Source: Pollutimonas bauzanensis
GTDB taxonomy: Bacteria; Pseudomonadota; Gammaproteobacteria; Burkholderiales; Burkholderiaceae_B
Reading direction: 5' to 3'
Length of the DNA: 64,000 nt
Assembly (NCBI RefSeq): GCF_900129885.1
Contig: NZ_FQXE01000014.1
Span: 43,081 to 107,080, forward strand
Shown: positions 53,683 through 62,071 of the stretch, one piece after another
How the letters are laid out: every line of letters starts with the position of its first letter
Position numbering within the stretch: position 1 is the first letter of the stretch
Program-made: the position numbers and the translations under genes
Notes under the pieces: generated by a model
Told to the model about the DNA's origin: nothing
Seen by the model: only the letters and a program-made list of their open reading frames with translations
The model's database searches: none

Positions 53683-54655
53683 CGGGGTAGGTGTCCAGGT
53701 AGGCGGCGGCGCCCAAGAGCGCCGGATTGTCGTCCATGATGACAAAGACCGGAATGGCTGCAAGATAGTCCGAAAAGCGCCCCTTGTCGTTGAAGCGGGC
53801 GCGAAACGGAGAAGCCGCAAAATAATCGCCCAGCTTGGGGATGATGCCGCCGCCCACGTATATGCCGCCGCGCGCGCCCAGGGTGACGGCAAGGTCGCTG
53901 GCCGCCGTGCCCAGAATGGCGCAGAAGGCATCCAGGGCTTCCCGGCAATGCGCGCAGCTGTTGGCCATGGCCCGGCGGCTGATGTCCGCGGGCGCATAGT
54001 CTTGCGCCTGGACCCCCGCGCGCCGGCACAATTTTCGATAGATGAACTGCAGGCCGGAGCCGGACACCAGGCGCTCCATGGACACATGCCCGAATTCCTC
54101 ATGGGCTTCCTGCCACAGCATGAGCTCGAGCTCATCGCTGGGGGCGAAATTGACGTGACCGCCTTCGGCGGCCAGCGGCAGCCAGGCCCCTTTTGCCGAG
54201 GGAATCAAGGCGGATACGCCCAGGCCGGTGCCTGGCCCCAGCACTCCCAGCGGCGTGCCTGGCACAGCCTGGCCGCCCCCGATGGCGCGCAGCTTGTCCG
54301 GGGCAAGCTGCGGCAAGGCCAGGGCCAGGATGGTGAAGTCATTGACGACCCGCAGCCTGTCGAAGCCCAGGGCCCGGCGCGTGGCCTCGATCGAAAACTC
54401 CCAGGGGAAATTGGTCATTTTTACGTGATCGCCCAGTATGGGGTTGGCGATGCCTATCACCCCATGCCTGACCGGAGGATTGCCCAGTCCGCGCAGGTAG
54501 TGGGCGATGGCCAGCTCGATAGAAGGAAAATCCGCGACGGCCATCACGCTGATCTTTTCTATGCTGTCGACCGATGTGCACAGGGCGAAGCGCGCGTGCG
54601 TGCCGCCGATATCCGCGATCAGGTGCAGACTGTGTTTATGCTTGCCAGTAGACAT
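53675..54655 (-). CDS. glk: Glucokinase
   Basis: 326 residues, bacterial Glk/ROK-unrelated (COG0837) fold. ATP/phosphate motif LIADIGGTHARFALC near residue 13, VVNDFTILALALPQL with the catalytic Asp near 106, LGPGTGLGVSALIPS near 140 and GGIYVGGGIIPKLGDYF near 262. It phosphorylates glucose to glucose-6-phosphate. Overlaps pgl by 20 bases and hexR by eight, so the genes are co-translated. Confidence 0.94.
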   Translation of the reverse strand: MSTGKHKHSLHLIADIGGTHARFALCTSVDSIEKISVMAVADFPSIELAIAHYLRGLGNPPVRHGVIGIANPILGDHVKMTNFPWEFSIEATRRALGFDRLRVVNDFTILALALPQLAPDKLRAIGGGQAVPGTPLGVLGPGTGLGVSALIPSAKGAWLPLAAEGGHVNFAPSDELELMLWQEAHEEFGHVSMERLVSGSGLQFIYRKLCRRAGVQAQDYAPADISRRAMANSCAHCREALDAFCAILGTAASDLAVTLGARGGIYVGGGIIPKLGDYFAASPFRARFNDKGRFSDYLAAIPVFVIMDDNPALLGAAAYLDTYPDE

Positions 54656-55310
54656 TCAGGGGCACTCCGGTTTGCGCGATCAGGTAGCTCACGGGCAGGG
54701 CGGGCGTGGCCTGCCTTGCGGCTTGTTCGAAGATGCGGCGTTTATGCCCGCCCGCTATGGCAAGCACGAGCTGGCGCGCGTCCAGCAAGGCGGCCAGGGT
54801 CATGCTGATTCTTTCGTGGGGCGCCGCGGGAGGGCTGATGCGCAGATAGCGCTGCGGCCGGCTGGTGTCCAGCGCCTCGGACAATTGCGGCGCGCCGGGA
54901 AACAGGGACGCCGTATGGCCGTCATCGCCCATGCCGAGTATCGCCACGGTGATGTCGCAGGGCAGGCGGTTGGCCTGCGCCACGCAGCGCCCAAGGTCGG
55001 CAGGGTCGCTGACCAGGCCGGTGAAGCCGGCCAGCCTGGCGCGATTCACCAATAAATATTGGCGCACCAGCCATTCATTGCTGTCCGGGTCGGCGGGCGG
55101 CACGAAACGCTCGTCGACCAGCCGGATATGGATCTTGTCCCAGGGGATGTCCGCCAGGCTGAGCCTTTCGAACAGGGGGATGGGAGACTTGCCGCCGGAC
55201 ACCGCCAGGCCGGCGCTGCCGTGCGCGGCCACCGCCTGTTCCAGTGAAGTAGATACTTTGTCTACTATTTGCGTGAGATAGGCTTCTTGCGCATCGAAGG
55301 CGTGCCACAT
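54636..55310 (-). CDS. pgl: 6-phosphogluconolactonase
   Basis: 224 residues, DevB-type Pgl. Markers: GLAVSGGKSPIPLFERLS near 34-51, KIHIRLVDERFVPPADPDSNEWLVRQYLL near 60-90, VAILGMGDDGHTASLFPGAP near 122 and RISMTLAALLDARQLVLAIAGGHKR. It hydrolyses 6-phosphogluconolactone from Zwf to 6-phosphogluconate. It starts two bases after zwf and overlaps glk at its end. Confidence 0.94.
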   Translation of the reverse strand: MWHAFDAQEAYLTQIVDKVSTSLEQAVAAHGSAGLAVSGGKSPIPLFERLSLADIPWDKIHIRLVDERFVPPADPDSNEWLVRQYLLVNRARLAGFTGLVSDPADLGRCVAQANRLPCDITVAILGMGDDGHTASLFPGAPQLSEALDTSRPQRYLRISPPAAPHERISMTLAALLDARQLVLAIAGGHKRRIFEQAARQATPALPVSYLIAQTGVPLNVYWQA

Positions 55311-55311
55311 G

Positions 55312-56772
55312 TCAGGTTTCCTCGTGCCACAGGAAGCCGGCCCGCGACGCCAGGGCGCTGGAGGCCGCGGGCCCCCAGCTGCCCGCCGTGTAGGTCTTGG
55401 GCGCTATCGCGTATTTGCTCCAGCACGCCAGTATGGGTTCCACCCAGGTCCAGGCCTGGGCCTGTTCGTCGCGGCGCATGAACAGCCCCAGCTGCCCGCG
55501 TATGACCTCCAGCAGCAGGCGCTCGTAGGCATCGGCCCAGCGCGCCTTGAACATGGTGTGGAAGTCCAGGTTCAGGTAGGTGGACTGCAGACTCATGGCG
55601 TCGCCCGGTTCCTTGGCCAGGAAGTACAGGCGCACGCTTTCCTTGGGCTGCAGGCGGATGACCAGGCGGTTGGCCGAGTGCAGGCCCATGGGCATCGGAA
55701 ACAGCGCGTGCGGGACGTCGCGGAAATTGATGACGATCTCGGCCACGCGCTCCTGCATGCGCTTGCCCGTGCGCAGGAAAAAAGGCACTCCCGCCCAGCG
55801 CCAGTTGGACAGCTCGGCCTGCAGGGCGACAAAGGTTTCAGTGTTGCTCTCGGGCGCGACGTGGTGCTCTTCGCGATAGCCGGTCACCGGCATGCCGTTG
55901 ATGGCGCCGCTGCGGTACTGGCCGCGCACGCTCTTGGCCAGGACGTCTTCGGTGCTGAAGGGCTTGAGCGACTTGAGCACCTTGAGCTTTTCATCGCGCA
56001 CCGCGTCTTCCGCCAGACTGGCGGGCGGTTCCATGGCGACGATGCACAGCAGCTGCAGCAGGTGGCTTTGCAGCATGTCGCGCAGGGCGCCGGTGCGGTC
56101 ATAGAACTCGCCGCGCTCTTCGACCCCCAGTTCTTCCGCAATGGTGATCTGGATATTGTCTATCCATTCGCGGCGCCACAAGGGCTCGAACAGGGTATTG
56201 CCGAAGCGGATGGCCATCAGGTTCTGCACGGACTCCTTGCCCAGATAATGGTCGATGCGGTAGATCTGGTTCTCGGCGAAGCACCGGCCGACCGCCTCGT
56301 TGATGGTGTTGGACGACTGCAGGTCGTGGCCCAGGGGCTTTTCCAGGACCACGCGCACGTTCGGATGGTTCAGGCCGACCTGCGCCAGGTGCTGGCAGAT
56401 CGTGATGAACAGATGCGGGGCCGTGGCCAGATAGCATACCGTGACGCGCTCGGGCGCGTCGCCCATGGCCTGCAGCAGCGTCTGGTAGTCCTGGATGTTG
56501 TCGGCGTCCAGGCTATGGAAATGCAGGCGGGCGGCGAAGCTTTTCCAGACCTCGTCGTCGTAGTCGGCGCCCAGCCCGGGCCTGACGCGCTGCTGCAGCA
56601 GTTCCAGATAGCCATCTATGCCGACCGCCTTGCGCCCCAGGGCGAAGATGCGCCCATCGGCATGCAGCGCTCCCGCCTTGTGGGCCTGGTATAGCGCGGG
56701 AAGCAGCTTGCGCAGGGCAAGGTCTCCGGTGCCGCCGAAAAACACGATATCAAAGGCGGGTGTTGTGGCCAT
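55312..56772 (-). CDS. zwf: Glucose-6-phosphate 1-dehydrogenase
   Basis: About 486 residues. NADP fold IVFFGGTGDLALRKLLPALYQ at about 8-28, ALGRKAVG, EKPLGHDLQSS, catalytic region YRIDHYLGKESVQNLMAIRF near 170-190 and NWRWAGVPFFLRTGKRM near 330. First gene of zwf-pgl-glk-hexR, making 6-phosphogluconate for the pentose phosphate or Entner-Doudoroff route. ATG 56772 has AGGAAAG upstream; TTG 56778 is an alternative. A HexR-like box lies 38 bases upstream. Confidence 0.96.
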   Translation of the reverse strand: MATTPAFDIVFFGGTGDLALRKLLPALYQAHKAGALHADGRIFALGRKAVGIDGYLELLQQRVRPGLGADYDDEVWKSFAARLHFHSLDADNIQDYQTLLQAMGDAPERVTVCYLATAPHLFITICQHLAQVGLNHPNVRVVLEKPLGHDLQSSNTINEAVGRCFAENQIYRIDHYLGKESVQNLMAIRFGNTLFEPLWRREWIDNIQITIAEELGVEERGEFYDRTGALRDMLQSHLLQLLCIVAMEPPASLAEDAVRDEKLKVLKSLKPFSTEDVLAKSVRGQYRSGAINGMPVTGYREEHHVAPESNTETFVALQAELSNWRWAGVPFFLRTGKRMQERVAEIVINFRDVPHALFPMPMGLHSANRLVIRLQPKESVRLYFLAKEPGDAMSLQSTYLNLDFHTMFKARWADAYERLLLEVIRGQLGLFMRRDEQAQAWTWVEPILACWSKYAIAPKTYTAGSWGPAASSALASRAGFLWHEET

Positions 56773-56809
56773 GAGCAAGCTTTCCTTTTGAATGGGGCGG
56801 GACCGTTGG

Positions 56810-56824
56810 TGTAATTAAGCTACA
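56810..56824. promoter_or_regulatory. HexR box upstream of zwf
   Basis: TGTAATTAAGCTACA differs in two positions from the HexR consensus TGTAATTAAATTACA known from gammaproteobacteria. It lies 38 bases before the zwf start, in the spacer shared with the divergent ptxS-like gene. It supports autoregulation of zwf-pgl-glk-hexR. Confidence 0.75.
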
Positions 56825-56955
56825 TGTCGGCCGCCTTGTAAAGCGCAGGCTCTGCAAAGGCCCCAATTTGGGCTCCGCCCGCCGCGGGCCGGTAGAATAG
56901 CTGGCTACAATGGCCAGCCAGTCCGCACTCATCATTTTGTCAGCCGAAAGTAATC

Positions 56956-57984
56956 ATGACCCAGAGCCCGGCCCGCAGCACGATTGCCGACGTAGCGCGT
57001 CACGCGGGCGTTTCCAAAGCCACCGTGTCCCGCTTCCTGAATCATCGCGATACGCTGCTGTCGCCCGGGATCGCCGGGCGCGTCGAAGCGGCGATCGCCG
57101 ATCTCGGCTATACGCCCAGCCCCATGGCGCAGGCGCTCAAGCGCGGCCGCTCGCGCCTGATAGGCCTGGTGGTCGCCGACATCACCAACCCGTATTCGGT
57201 GGCGGTCCTGCGCGGCGCCGAACAGGCCTGCCGCGAGGCCGGCTACCTGCTCATGCTGTTCAACCTGGGCAATGAGGGCGAGCGCGAAAGCGCCGGCATA
57301 CATGCCTTGTCTTCCTATCGGGTGGAGGGCTTCATCCTCAACACCATGGGCCACGACGCCGGGGCGCTGCTGGAAACCGCGCGCCAGGGCAAGCCCATCG
57401 TCCTGGTCGACCGCCTGCACCAGGGCCTGGACGTGGATTTTGTTTCGCTGGACAACCGGCAGGCGATCTACCTTGGCGCCCGGCACCTGGTCGATGCGGC
57501 TTACCGGGAATTGCTGCTGGTCACGGAGCCGCTGGGCGGCGTGAGTTCGCGCCTTGAACGCGCCCGGGCTTTCGACGCCTTCGTCCGCGAGCACGGCGGC
57601 GCCGTGTCCGGCCAGTGCTTCGAGAGCCAGGCGCAGGGGCAGGATGCCCTGGTGGCTGCGCTGCAAGCCGCCAGGGCGCGCGCGCAGGCCCGCTCGGCCA
57701 TGCCGGCCGTCATTTCCAATAACGCCGTCGTGACCTTGCGCATCGTCGCCGCCGTCGCCGGGCTGGGCTGGCGCCTGGGCAGGGACATAGGGCTGGTCGG
57801 CATCGACGATACCGAATGGGCGCCATATGTGGGCCCGGGCATCAGCACGATATCCCAGCCCACCGACGAGCTCGGGCGCATGGCGGCGCAGTGCCTGATG
57901 CAGCGCGTGGCGGGCTCCAATGTTCCGGCGCGCAAGGCCTTGCTGCCCGGGACTTTGGTGGCGCGGGGGTCGTCGCGCCAGTAG
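56956..57984 (+). CDS. ptxS: PtxS-like LacI family transcriptional regulator
   Basis: 342 residues. N-terminal LacI HTH STIADVARHAGVSKATVSRFLNHRDTLLSPGIAGRVEAAIADLGYTPSPMAQALKRG (about 7-64), followed by the periplasmic-binding-protein-like effector domain (VADITNPYSVAVLRGAEQACREAGY to GPGISTISQPTDELGRMAAQCLMQRV). PtxS in Pseudomonas represses 2-ketogluconate genes and is released by 2-ketogluconate. The assignment rests on length, on the kguEKD-like genes that follow, and on the TGAAACCGGTTTCA operator downstream. It is divergent from the zwf operon across 183 bases. Confidence 0.85.
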   Translation: MTQSPARSTIADVARHAGVSKATVSRFLNHRDTLLSPGIAGRVEAAIADLGYTPSPMAQALKRGRSRLIGLVVADITNPYSVAVLRGAEQACREAGYLLMLFNLGNEGERESAGIHALSSYRVEGFILNTMGHDAGALLETARQGKPIVLVDRLHQGLDVDFVSLDNRQAIYLGARHLVDAAYRELLLVTEPLGGVSSRLERARAFDAFVREHGGAVSGQCFESQAQGQDALVAALQAARARAQARSAMPAVISNNAVVTLRIVAAVAGLGWRLGRDIGLVGIDDTEWAPYVGPGISTISQPTDELGRMAAQCLMQRVAGSNVPARKALLPGTLVARGSSRQ

Positions 57985-58041
57985 CGCGCGGGCCGATCAG
58001 GGTAAGTGCTGATATAATTTTCGGCTCTTGTGATTAAACTG

Positions 58042-58055
58042 TGAAACCGGTTTCA
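58042..58055. promoter_or_regulatory. PtxS operator (perfect 14-bp palindrome)
   Basis: TGAAACCGGTTTCA is a perfect palindrome with the central CG step of LacI-family operators and is identical to the published PtxS operator of Pseudomonas. It lies between the regulator gene and the ABC importer genes, about 140 bases before the first permease start, overlapping or just downstream of a likely promoter (GATATAATTT region at 58009-58018). Confidence 0.88.
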
Positions 58056-58195
58056 GCGGCACGGGCCTTGCTGGCTCCGCCGAAACGGCGGCCCTGTCCC
58101 CGTGAACGGCGACGATATCCCTTTTTGTTTGTTTAGGTATTTTGCCAGGCTCGCGGTATGCTTTTATCCGCCGGCAATACCTTAGGTTCGAGAAC

Positions 58196-58867
58196 GTGAA
58201 TTATTCTTTCCAATTCGGCCCGGTCTTCGACGCCTGGCCCTTATTGCTACACGGCACCTGGATGACCATTCAGTTGTCATTCCTGGCCATGGTCTTTGGA
58301 TCGCTGGTGGCGATACTGTGCGCCTGGGGCAAGACGGCCGGCCCGGCGCCCCTGCGCTGGCTGATCAATGCGTATATTGAAATCATACGCAACACGCCCT
58401 TCCTGGTGCAGCTGTTTTTCTTTTTCTTCGCGCTGCCGGCCGTCGGAGTGCGGTGGTCGCCCTATACCGCGGCGCTGGTCGCCATGGTGTTCAACCTGGG
58501 CGCCTACGCCACCGAAATCGTGCGCGCCGGCATCGAATCCATACCCAAGGGGCAGATCGAAGCCGGTCTGGCCTTGAGCCTGTCGCGCCTGGAGATTTTT
58601 CGCTTTGTCGTGCTCAAGCCGGCCTTGCGGGCCATCTATCCCGCCCTCACCAGCCAATTCATCCTGCTGATGCTGGCATCCAGCGTGGTGTCGGTGATTT
58701 CGGCCGATGACCTGACCTCGGTGGCCGCCAATCTGCAATCGGAAACCTTCCGCAGTTTCGAGATCTACATCGTCATCACCGGAATCTATCTTTTACTGAC
58801 CCTGGCCTTTTCCTATTTGTTCCGACTGATGTACCAGTGGGGCCTCAATTATCCGGATCGTCGATAA
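58196..58867 (+). CDS. ABC transporter permease, polar amino acid (HisMQ) type
   Basis: 223 residues, about five membrane helices. N-terminal LLHGTWMTIQLSFLAMVFGSLVAILCAWGK and the EAA loop YATEIVRAGIESIPKGQIEAGLALSLSRLEIFRFVVLKPALRAIYPALTSQFI mark the PAAT family. I use GTG 58196 (NYSFQFGPVFDAWPLLLHG), as in homologues; the TTG-started frame from 58142 adds a basic tail. Its TAA shares one base with the ATG of the next permease. First gene of the probable 2-ketogluconate operon. Confidence 0.9.
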   Translation: MNYSFQFGPVFDAWPLLLHGTWMTIQLSFLAMVFGSLVAILCAWGKTAGPAPLRWLINAYIEIIRNTPFLVQLFFFFFALPAVGVRWSPYTAALVAMVFNLGAYATEIVRAGIESIPKGQIEAGLALSLSRLEIFRFVVLKPALRAIYPALTSQFILLMLASSVVSVISADDLTSVAANLQSETFRSFEIYIVITGIYLLLTLAFSYLFRLMYQWGLNYPDRR

Positions 58868-59520
58868 TGCGTACTTTTGGCTACTCCGATTTATGGTTCA
58901 TCATCCAGGCGGCGCAATGGACCATCGCCCTGTCCGTCATGGCTTTTATCGGCGGCGGCATCGTCGGGCTGATCATCGCGCTGTCGCGCACGTCTGAAAA
59001 CAGCGCGGCGCGCGCCTTGTCCATGGGCTTCATCAAGCTGTTCCAGGGCACGCCCTTGCTGCTGCAGCTGTTCCTGGTGTTTTTCGGCGCGCCGGTGCTG
59101 GGCCTGGACATCAACCCCTGGATCGCCGCCGCGGTGGCCCTGACGCTCAATAGCGGCGCCTTCCTTGGCGAGATATGGCGCGGCTGCATCGAGGCGATTC
59201 CGCGCGGCCAATGGGAAGCCGCCGAAGCGCTGGGCCTGTCGTATCGCAACAAAATGCGCGATGTCGTCCTGCCGCAGGCCCTGAAGATAGCCGTGCCGCC
59301 TACGGTCGGCTACCTGGTGCAGATCGTCAAAGGCACATCCCTGGCCGCCATTATCGGTTTCACCGAGCTTACCCGCGCCGGGCAGATCATCAATAACGCC
59401 ACCTTCCAGCCCATGGTGGTTTTTTCCGCCGTGGCCATTATCTACTTCCTGCTGTGCTGGCCTTTGTCTTTGCTGGCCGCCTACATGGAGCGGCGCCTGG
59501 CGGTGTCGCTGTCGCGCTGA
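58867..59520 (+). CDS. ABC transporter permease, polar amino acid (HisMQ) type
   Basis: 217 residues, about five membrane helices, paired with the preceding permease as a heterodimer. EAA loop: LNSGAFLGEIWRGCIEAIPRGQWEAAEALGLSYRNKMRDVVLPQALKIAVPPTVGYLVQIVKGTSLAAIIGFTELTRAGQ. It begins with ATG overlapping the upstream stop by one base (TAATG). Substrate specificity is not visible here; it depends on the binding protein. Confidence 0.92.
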   Translation: MRTFGYSDLWFIIQAAQWTIALSVMAFIGGGIVGLIIALSRTSENSAARALSMGFIKLFQGTPLLLQLFLVFFGAPVLGLDINPWIAAAVALTLNSGAFLGEIWRGCIEAIPRGQWEAAEALGLSYRNKMRDVVLPQALKIAVPPTVGYLVQIVKGTSLAAIIGFTELTRAGQIINNATFQPMVVFSAVAIIYFLLCWPLSLLAAYMERRLAVSLSR

Positions 59521-59587
59521 AAAGGCGCGCTGGCGCATGCCGACCCCTGTTTTTGTTGACGTTTTAGTTCAATCCTGGAGACACGAT

Positions 59588-60394
59588 ATGTTCGTAATCA
59601 AGAAAATGCGCGCTTTTGCCGGCGCAACATTGCTGGCGGGCTGCACGGCGCTTGCGCTGGGCGCGGCGCCGGCCGGCGCCGAGACCATAGATCAGGTCAA
59701 GGAAAAGGGCGAGCTGACCATAGGGATGCTCGTCGATTTTCCTCCCTACGGCATTCTGAACGCTGAAAACAAGCCCGACGGCTACGATGCCGATGTGGCC
59801 AAGCAACTGGCCAAGGAACTGGGCGTCAAGATCAATATCATAGGCGTCACGGGCCCCAACCGCATTCCCTATCTGCTGACCAACAAGGTCGACATGCTGA
59901 TAGCCTCGCTGGCCATTACCCCGGAACGCGCCAAGCAAGTGCAATTCTCGCATCCTTACTCCGCCGCCCAGATCGTCGTGTTCGGCGGCAAGGATGCCAA
60001 GATCGCCAAGGCAGAAGACTTGTCCGGCTTGCGCATCGGCGTTGCCCGCGCCAGCACGCAGGATATCGCCGTCAGCAAAGTGGCTCCCAAGGACGCCAAC
60101 ATCCGCCGCTTCGACGACGATGCTTCGGCCATGCAGGCCTTGCTGTCGGGCCAGGTGGATGCCATCGGCTGCTCGACCACCGTGGCCGCGCAGATCGCCC
60201 AGCGCGCGCCCGATCGCTTTGAAAACAAGTTCGTATTGCTTCAGCAGGAAATGGCGGTGGCGCTGCGTCCCGGTGAACCCAATACGCTCAAGATCGTCAA
60301 CGAGCTGGTCGACAAGAACATCAAGGACGGCGAGTTCAGCAAGCTGTTCCAGAAATGGCTGGGCACGCCCTTGCCAGAACTGAAAGCCTCCTGA
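59588..60394 (+). CDS. ABC transporter solute-binding protein, family 3
   Basis: 268 residues. Signal peptide (AFAGATLLAGCTALALGAAPAGA, cut near residue 31), then the family 3 fold: IDQVKEKGELTIGMLVDFPPYGILNAENKPDGYDADVAKQLAKELG, VDMLIASLAITPERAKQVQFSHPY, LSGLRIGVARASTQDIAVSKVAPKDANIRRFDDDASAMQALLSGQVDAIG. Family 3 normally binds amino acids; the operon context argues for a sugar acid such as 2-ketogluconate. GGAG precedes ATG 59588 by about seven bases. No arginine/carboxylate contacts can be assigned reliably from sequence alone. Confidence 0.92.
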   Translation: MFVIKKMRAFAGATLLAGCTALALGAAPAGAETIDQVKEKGELTIGMLVDFPPYGILNAENKPDGYDADVAKQLAKELGVKINIIGVTGPNRIPYLLTNKVDMLIASLAITPERAKQVQFSHPYSAAQIVVFGGKDAKIAKAEDLSGLRIGVARASTQDIAVSKVAPKDANIRRFDDDASAMQALLSGQVDAIGCSTTVAAQIAQRAPDRFENKFVLLQQEMAVALRPGEPNTLKIVNELVDKNIKDGEFSKLFQKWLGTPLPELKAS

Positions 60395-60415
60395 TTCACA
60401 TAGCAGCGATTTATC

Positions 60416-61210
60416 ATGACTGACAGACAGACCATGCTTGCCGTCGATGAATCGGATCGTTCCGTCCAGCAGGGCGGGACGATTATCGAGATCGAAGCGC
60501 TCAACAAGTGGTACGACAAATTCCACGCTCTTACCGACGTCGACCTGACCGTCGCCGCCGGCGAACGTATCGTTATCTGCGGCCCTTCGGGTTCGGGCAA
60601 ATCGACGCTGATACGCTGCATCAACGGGCTTGAAAAGATACAGCAAGGCCGCATCGTGGTCGACGGCATAGACCTTACCGCCAGCGCGCGCAATATCGAT
60701 GCGGTTCGCCAGGAAGTCGGCATGGTGTTCCAGCAGTTCAATCTGTTCCCGCACATGACGGTCTTGCGCAACTGCATGCTGGCCCCCATGCGGTCGCGCG
60801 GCATCAGCTCGCAGGAAGCCGAAGCGATGGCCATGAAATACCTGACCCGGGTCCGCATCGCGGACCAGGCCCTGAAGTATCCCAGCCAGTTGTCCGGCGG
60901 GCAGCAGCAGCGGGTGGCCATTGCGCGCGCGCTGTGCATGACGCCGAAGATCATGTTGTTCGATGAGCCCACCTCGGCGCTCGATCCTGAAATGGTCAAG
61001 GAAGTGCTGGACACCATGATAGGCCTGGCCGAAGACGGCATGACCATGCTGTGCGTGACCCACGAGATGGGGTTTGCTCGCAGTGTGGCCGACAGGGTGA
61101 TTTTCATGGCGGACGGCGCCATCATCGAGCAGGCTTCGCCCCAGCAGTTCTTCAGCAACCCGCAGAATGAAAAGACCCGCAGCTTCCTGGGCCAGATCCT
61201 GAATTCCTAG
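60416..61210 (+). CDS. ABC transporter ATP-binding protein, polar amino acid type
   Basis: 264 residues. Walker [20 protein letters not shown] near 55-73, Q-loop [15 protein letters not shown], signature [19 protein letters not shown] near 160, Walker [22 protein letters not shown] near 180 and H-loop [22 protein letters not shown]. It closes the importer with the two permeases and the binding protein. About 22 residues precede the core domain, longer than in most HisP/GlnQ proteins. Confidence 0.94.
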   Translation: MTDRQTMLAVDESDRSVQQGGTIIEIEALNKWYDKFHALTDVDLTVAAGERIVICGPSGSGKSTLIRCINGLEKIQQGRIVVDGIDLTASARNIDAVRQEVGMVFQQFNLFPHMTVLRNCMLAPMRSRGISSQEAEAMAMKYLTRVRIADQALKYPSQLSGGQQQRVAIARALCMTPKIMLFDEPTSALDPEMVKEVLDTMIGLAEDGMTMLCVTHEMGFARSVADRVIFMADGAIIEQASPQQFFSNPQNEKTRSFLGQILNS

Positions 61211-61297
61211 CGCGGTCCCTTGTATCGATACCGGGGCCAGGCGCCTCGCCGCGCCCTGTTTTCTGCCGGCCGCATTGTGCACGGCTTCTGTGGAATC

Positions 61298-62071
61298 ATG
61301 AACTCGTCCTATCCAATTATCATTTCCTTGACATCTTTCGGCGCAAGCGAGGTGCGGCGCCATGGGCAGCGCTGGTTCGTCGAGCTGTGCCAGGCGGCGG
61401 GCGCCGACGGCGTGGAGATCCGCGGCGAGCTTCTGCAAGGCCGCGGCGGCGAACTCGCCGAACTGGCCGCCAGCGTGCGCGGCGGCGGGCTGTCCTGCGT
61501 GTATTCCTGCCCCGACATGCTGTGGGACGCGGCCGGCGCGCTGAATCTGCCGGCGCTGGATCATGGCCTGGACAGCGCCCTCGCTCTGAACGCGCCGGTG
61601 CTGAAAATGTCCATAGGCGCCTTCGGGCGAGCGTCGCGCGATACGCTCGCAGTCTTGCAGCAGCGCCTGGCCCGCCAGGACGTCAGACTGCTCATTGAAA
61701 ACGACCAGACGGCCAGCGCCGGCAGCGTGGACAGCCTGCAGTATTTCTTCCAGGCGGCGGACGCTTGCGGCCTGGATCTCGGCATGACCTTCGACATGGG
61801 CAACTGGCATTGGGTGGGCGAATGCCCCCTCCAGGCCGCGCAGGCGTTTTCCGCGCGCGTGCGCTACGTCCATTGCAAGGGCGCGCAGCGCCAGCCGGGG
61901 CGCTGGGTTGCCGTACCCCTGACGGATTCGGCCGCGCCGTGGCGGGCGATATTGCGGGCGTTGCCCGGCGACATGCCGCGCGCCATCGAATATCCCCTGG
62001 CGGGCGAGGACCTGCCGGCCCTGACGCGCGCCGCTATTGATGAATTACGCAATCTGGAGAATAAATCGTGA
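61298..62071 (+). CDS. kguE: KguE-like sugar phosphate isomerase/epimerase (AP endonuclease 2 fold)
   Basis: 257-residue TIM barrel of the xylose-isomerase-like family. Markers: DGVEIRGELLQG, CVYSCPDMLWD, LKMSIGAFG, LLIENDQTASAGSVDSLQYFF, LGMTFDMGNWHWVGECPLQAA and VRYVHCKGAQR. In Pseudomonas kguE is the first gene of kguEKTD with an epimerase-like product of poorly defined role. ATG 61298 is preferred over the TTG/ATG frame beginning 61220. It overlaps the kinase by four bases (GTGA). Confidence 0.85.
   Translation: MNSSYPIIISLTSFGASEVRRHGQRWFVELCQAAGADGVEIRGELLQGRGGELAELAASVRGGGLSCVYSCPDMLWDAAGALNLPALDHGLDSALALNAPVLKMSIGAFGRASRDTLAVLQQRLARQDVRLLIENDQTASAGSVDSLQYFFQAADACGLDLGMTFDMGNWHWVGECPLQAAQAFSARVRYVHCKGAQRQPGRWVAVPLTDSAAPWRAILRALPGDMPRAIEYPLAGEDLPALTRAAIDELRNLENKS

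Noticed and set aside
52837-54135. Long frame of 432 codons extending HexR upstream
   Set aside because: The extra N-terminal part crosses glk in another frame and has no homology; HexR proteins begin near the ATG at 53682.
59564-61873. Very long minus-strand open frame opposite the ABC genes
   Set aside because: It mirrors the codon pattern of high-GC genes on the other strand; it contains no recognisable domain and opposes clearly real genes.
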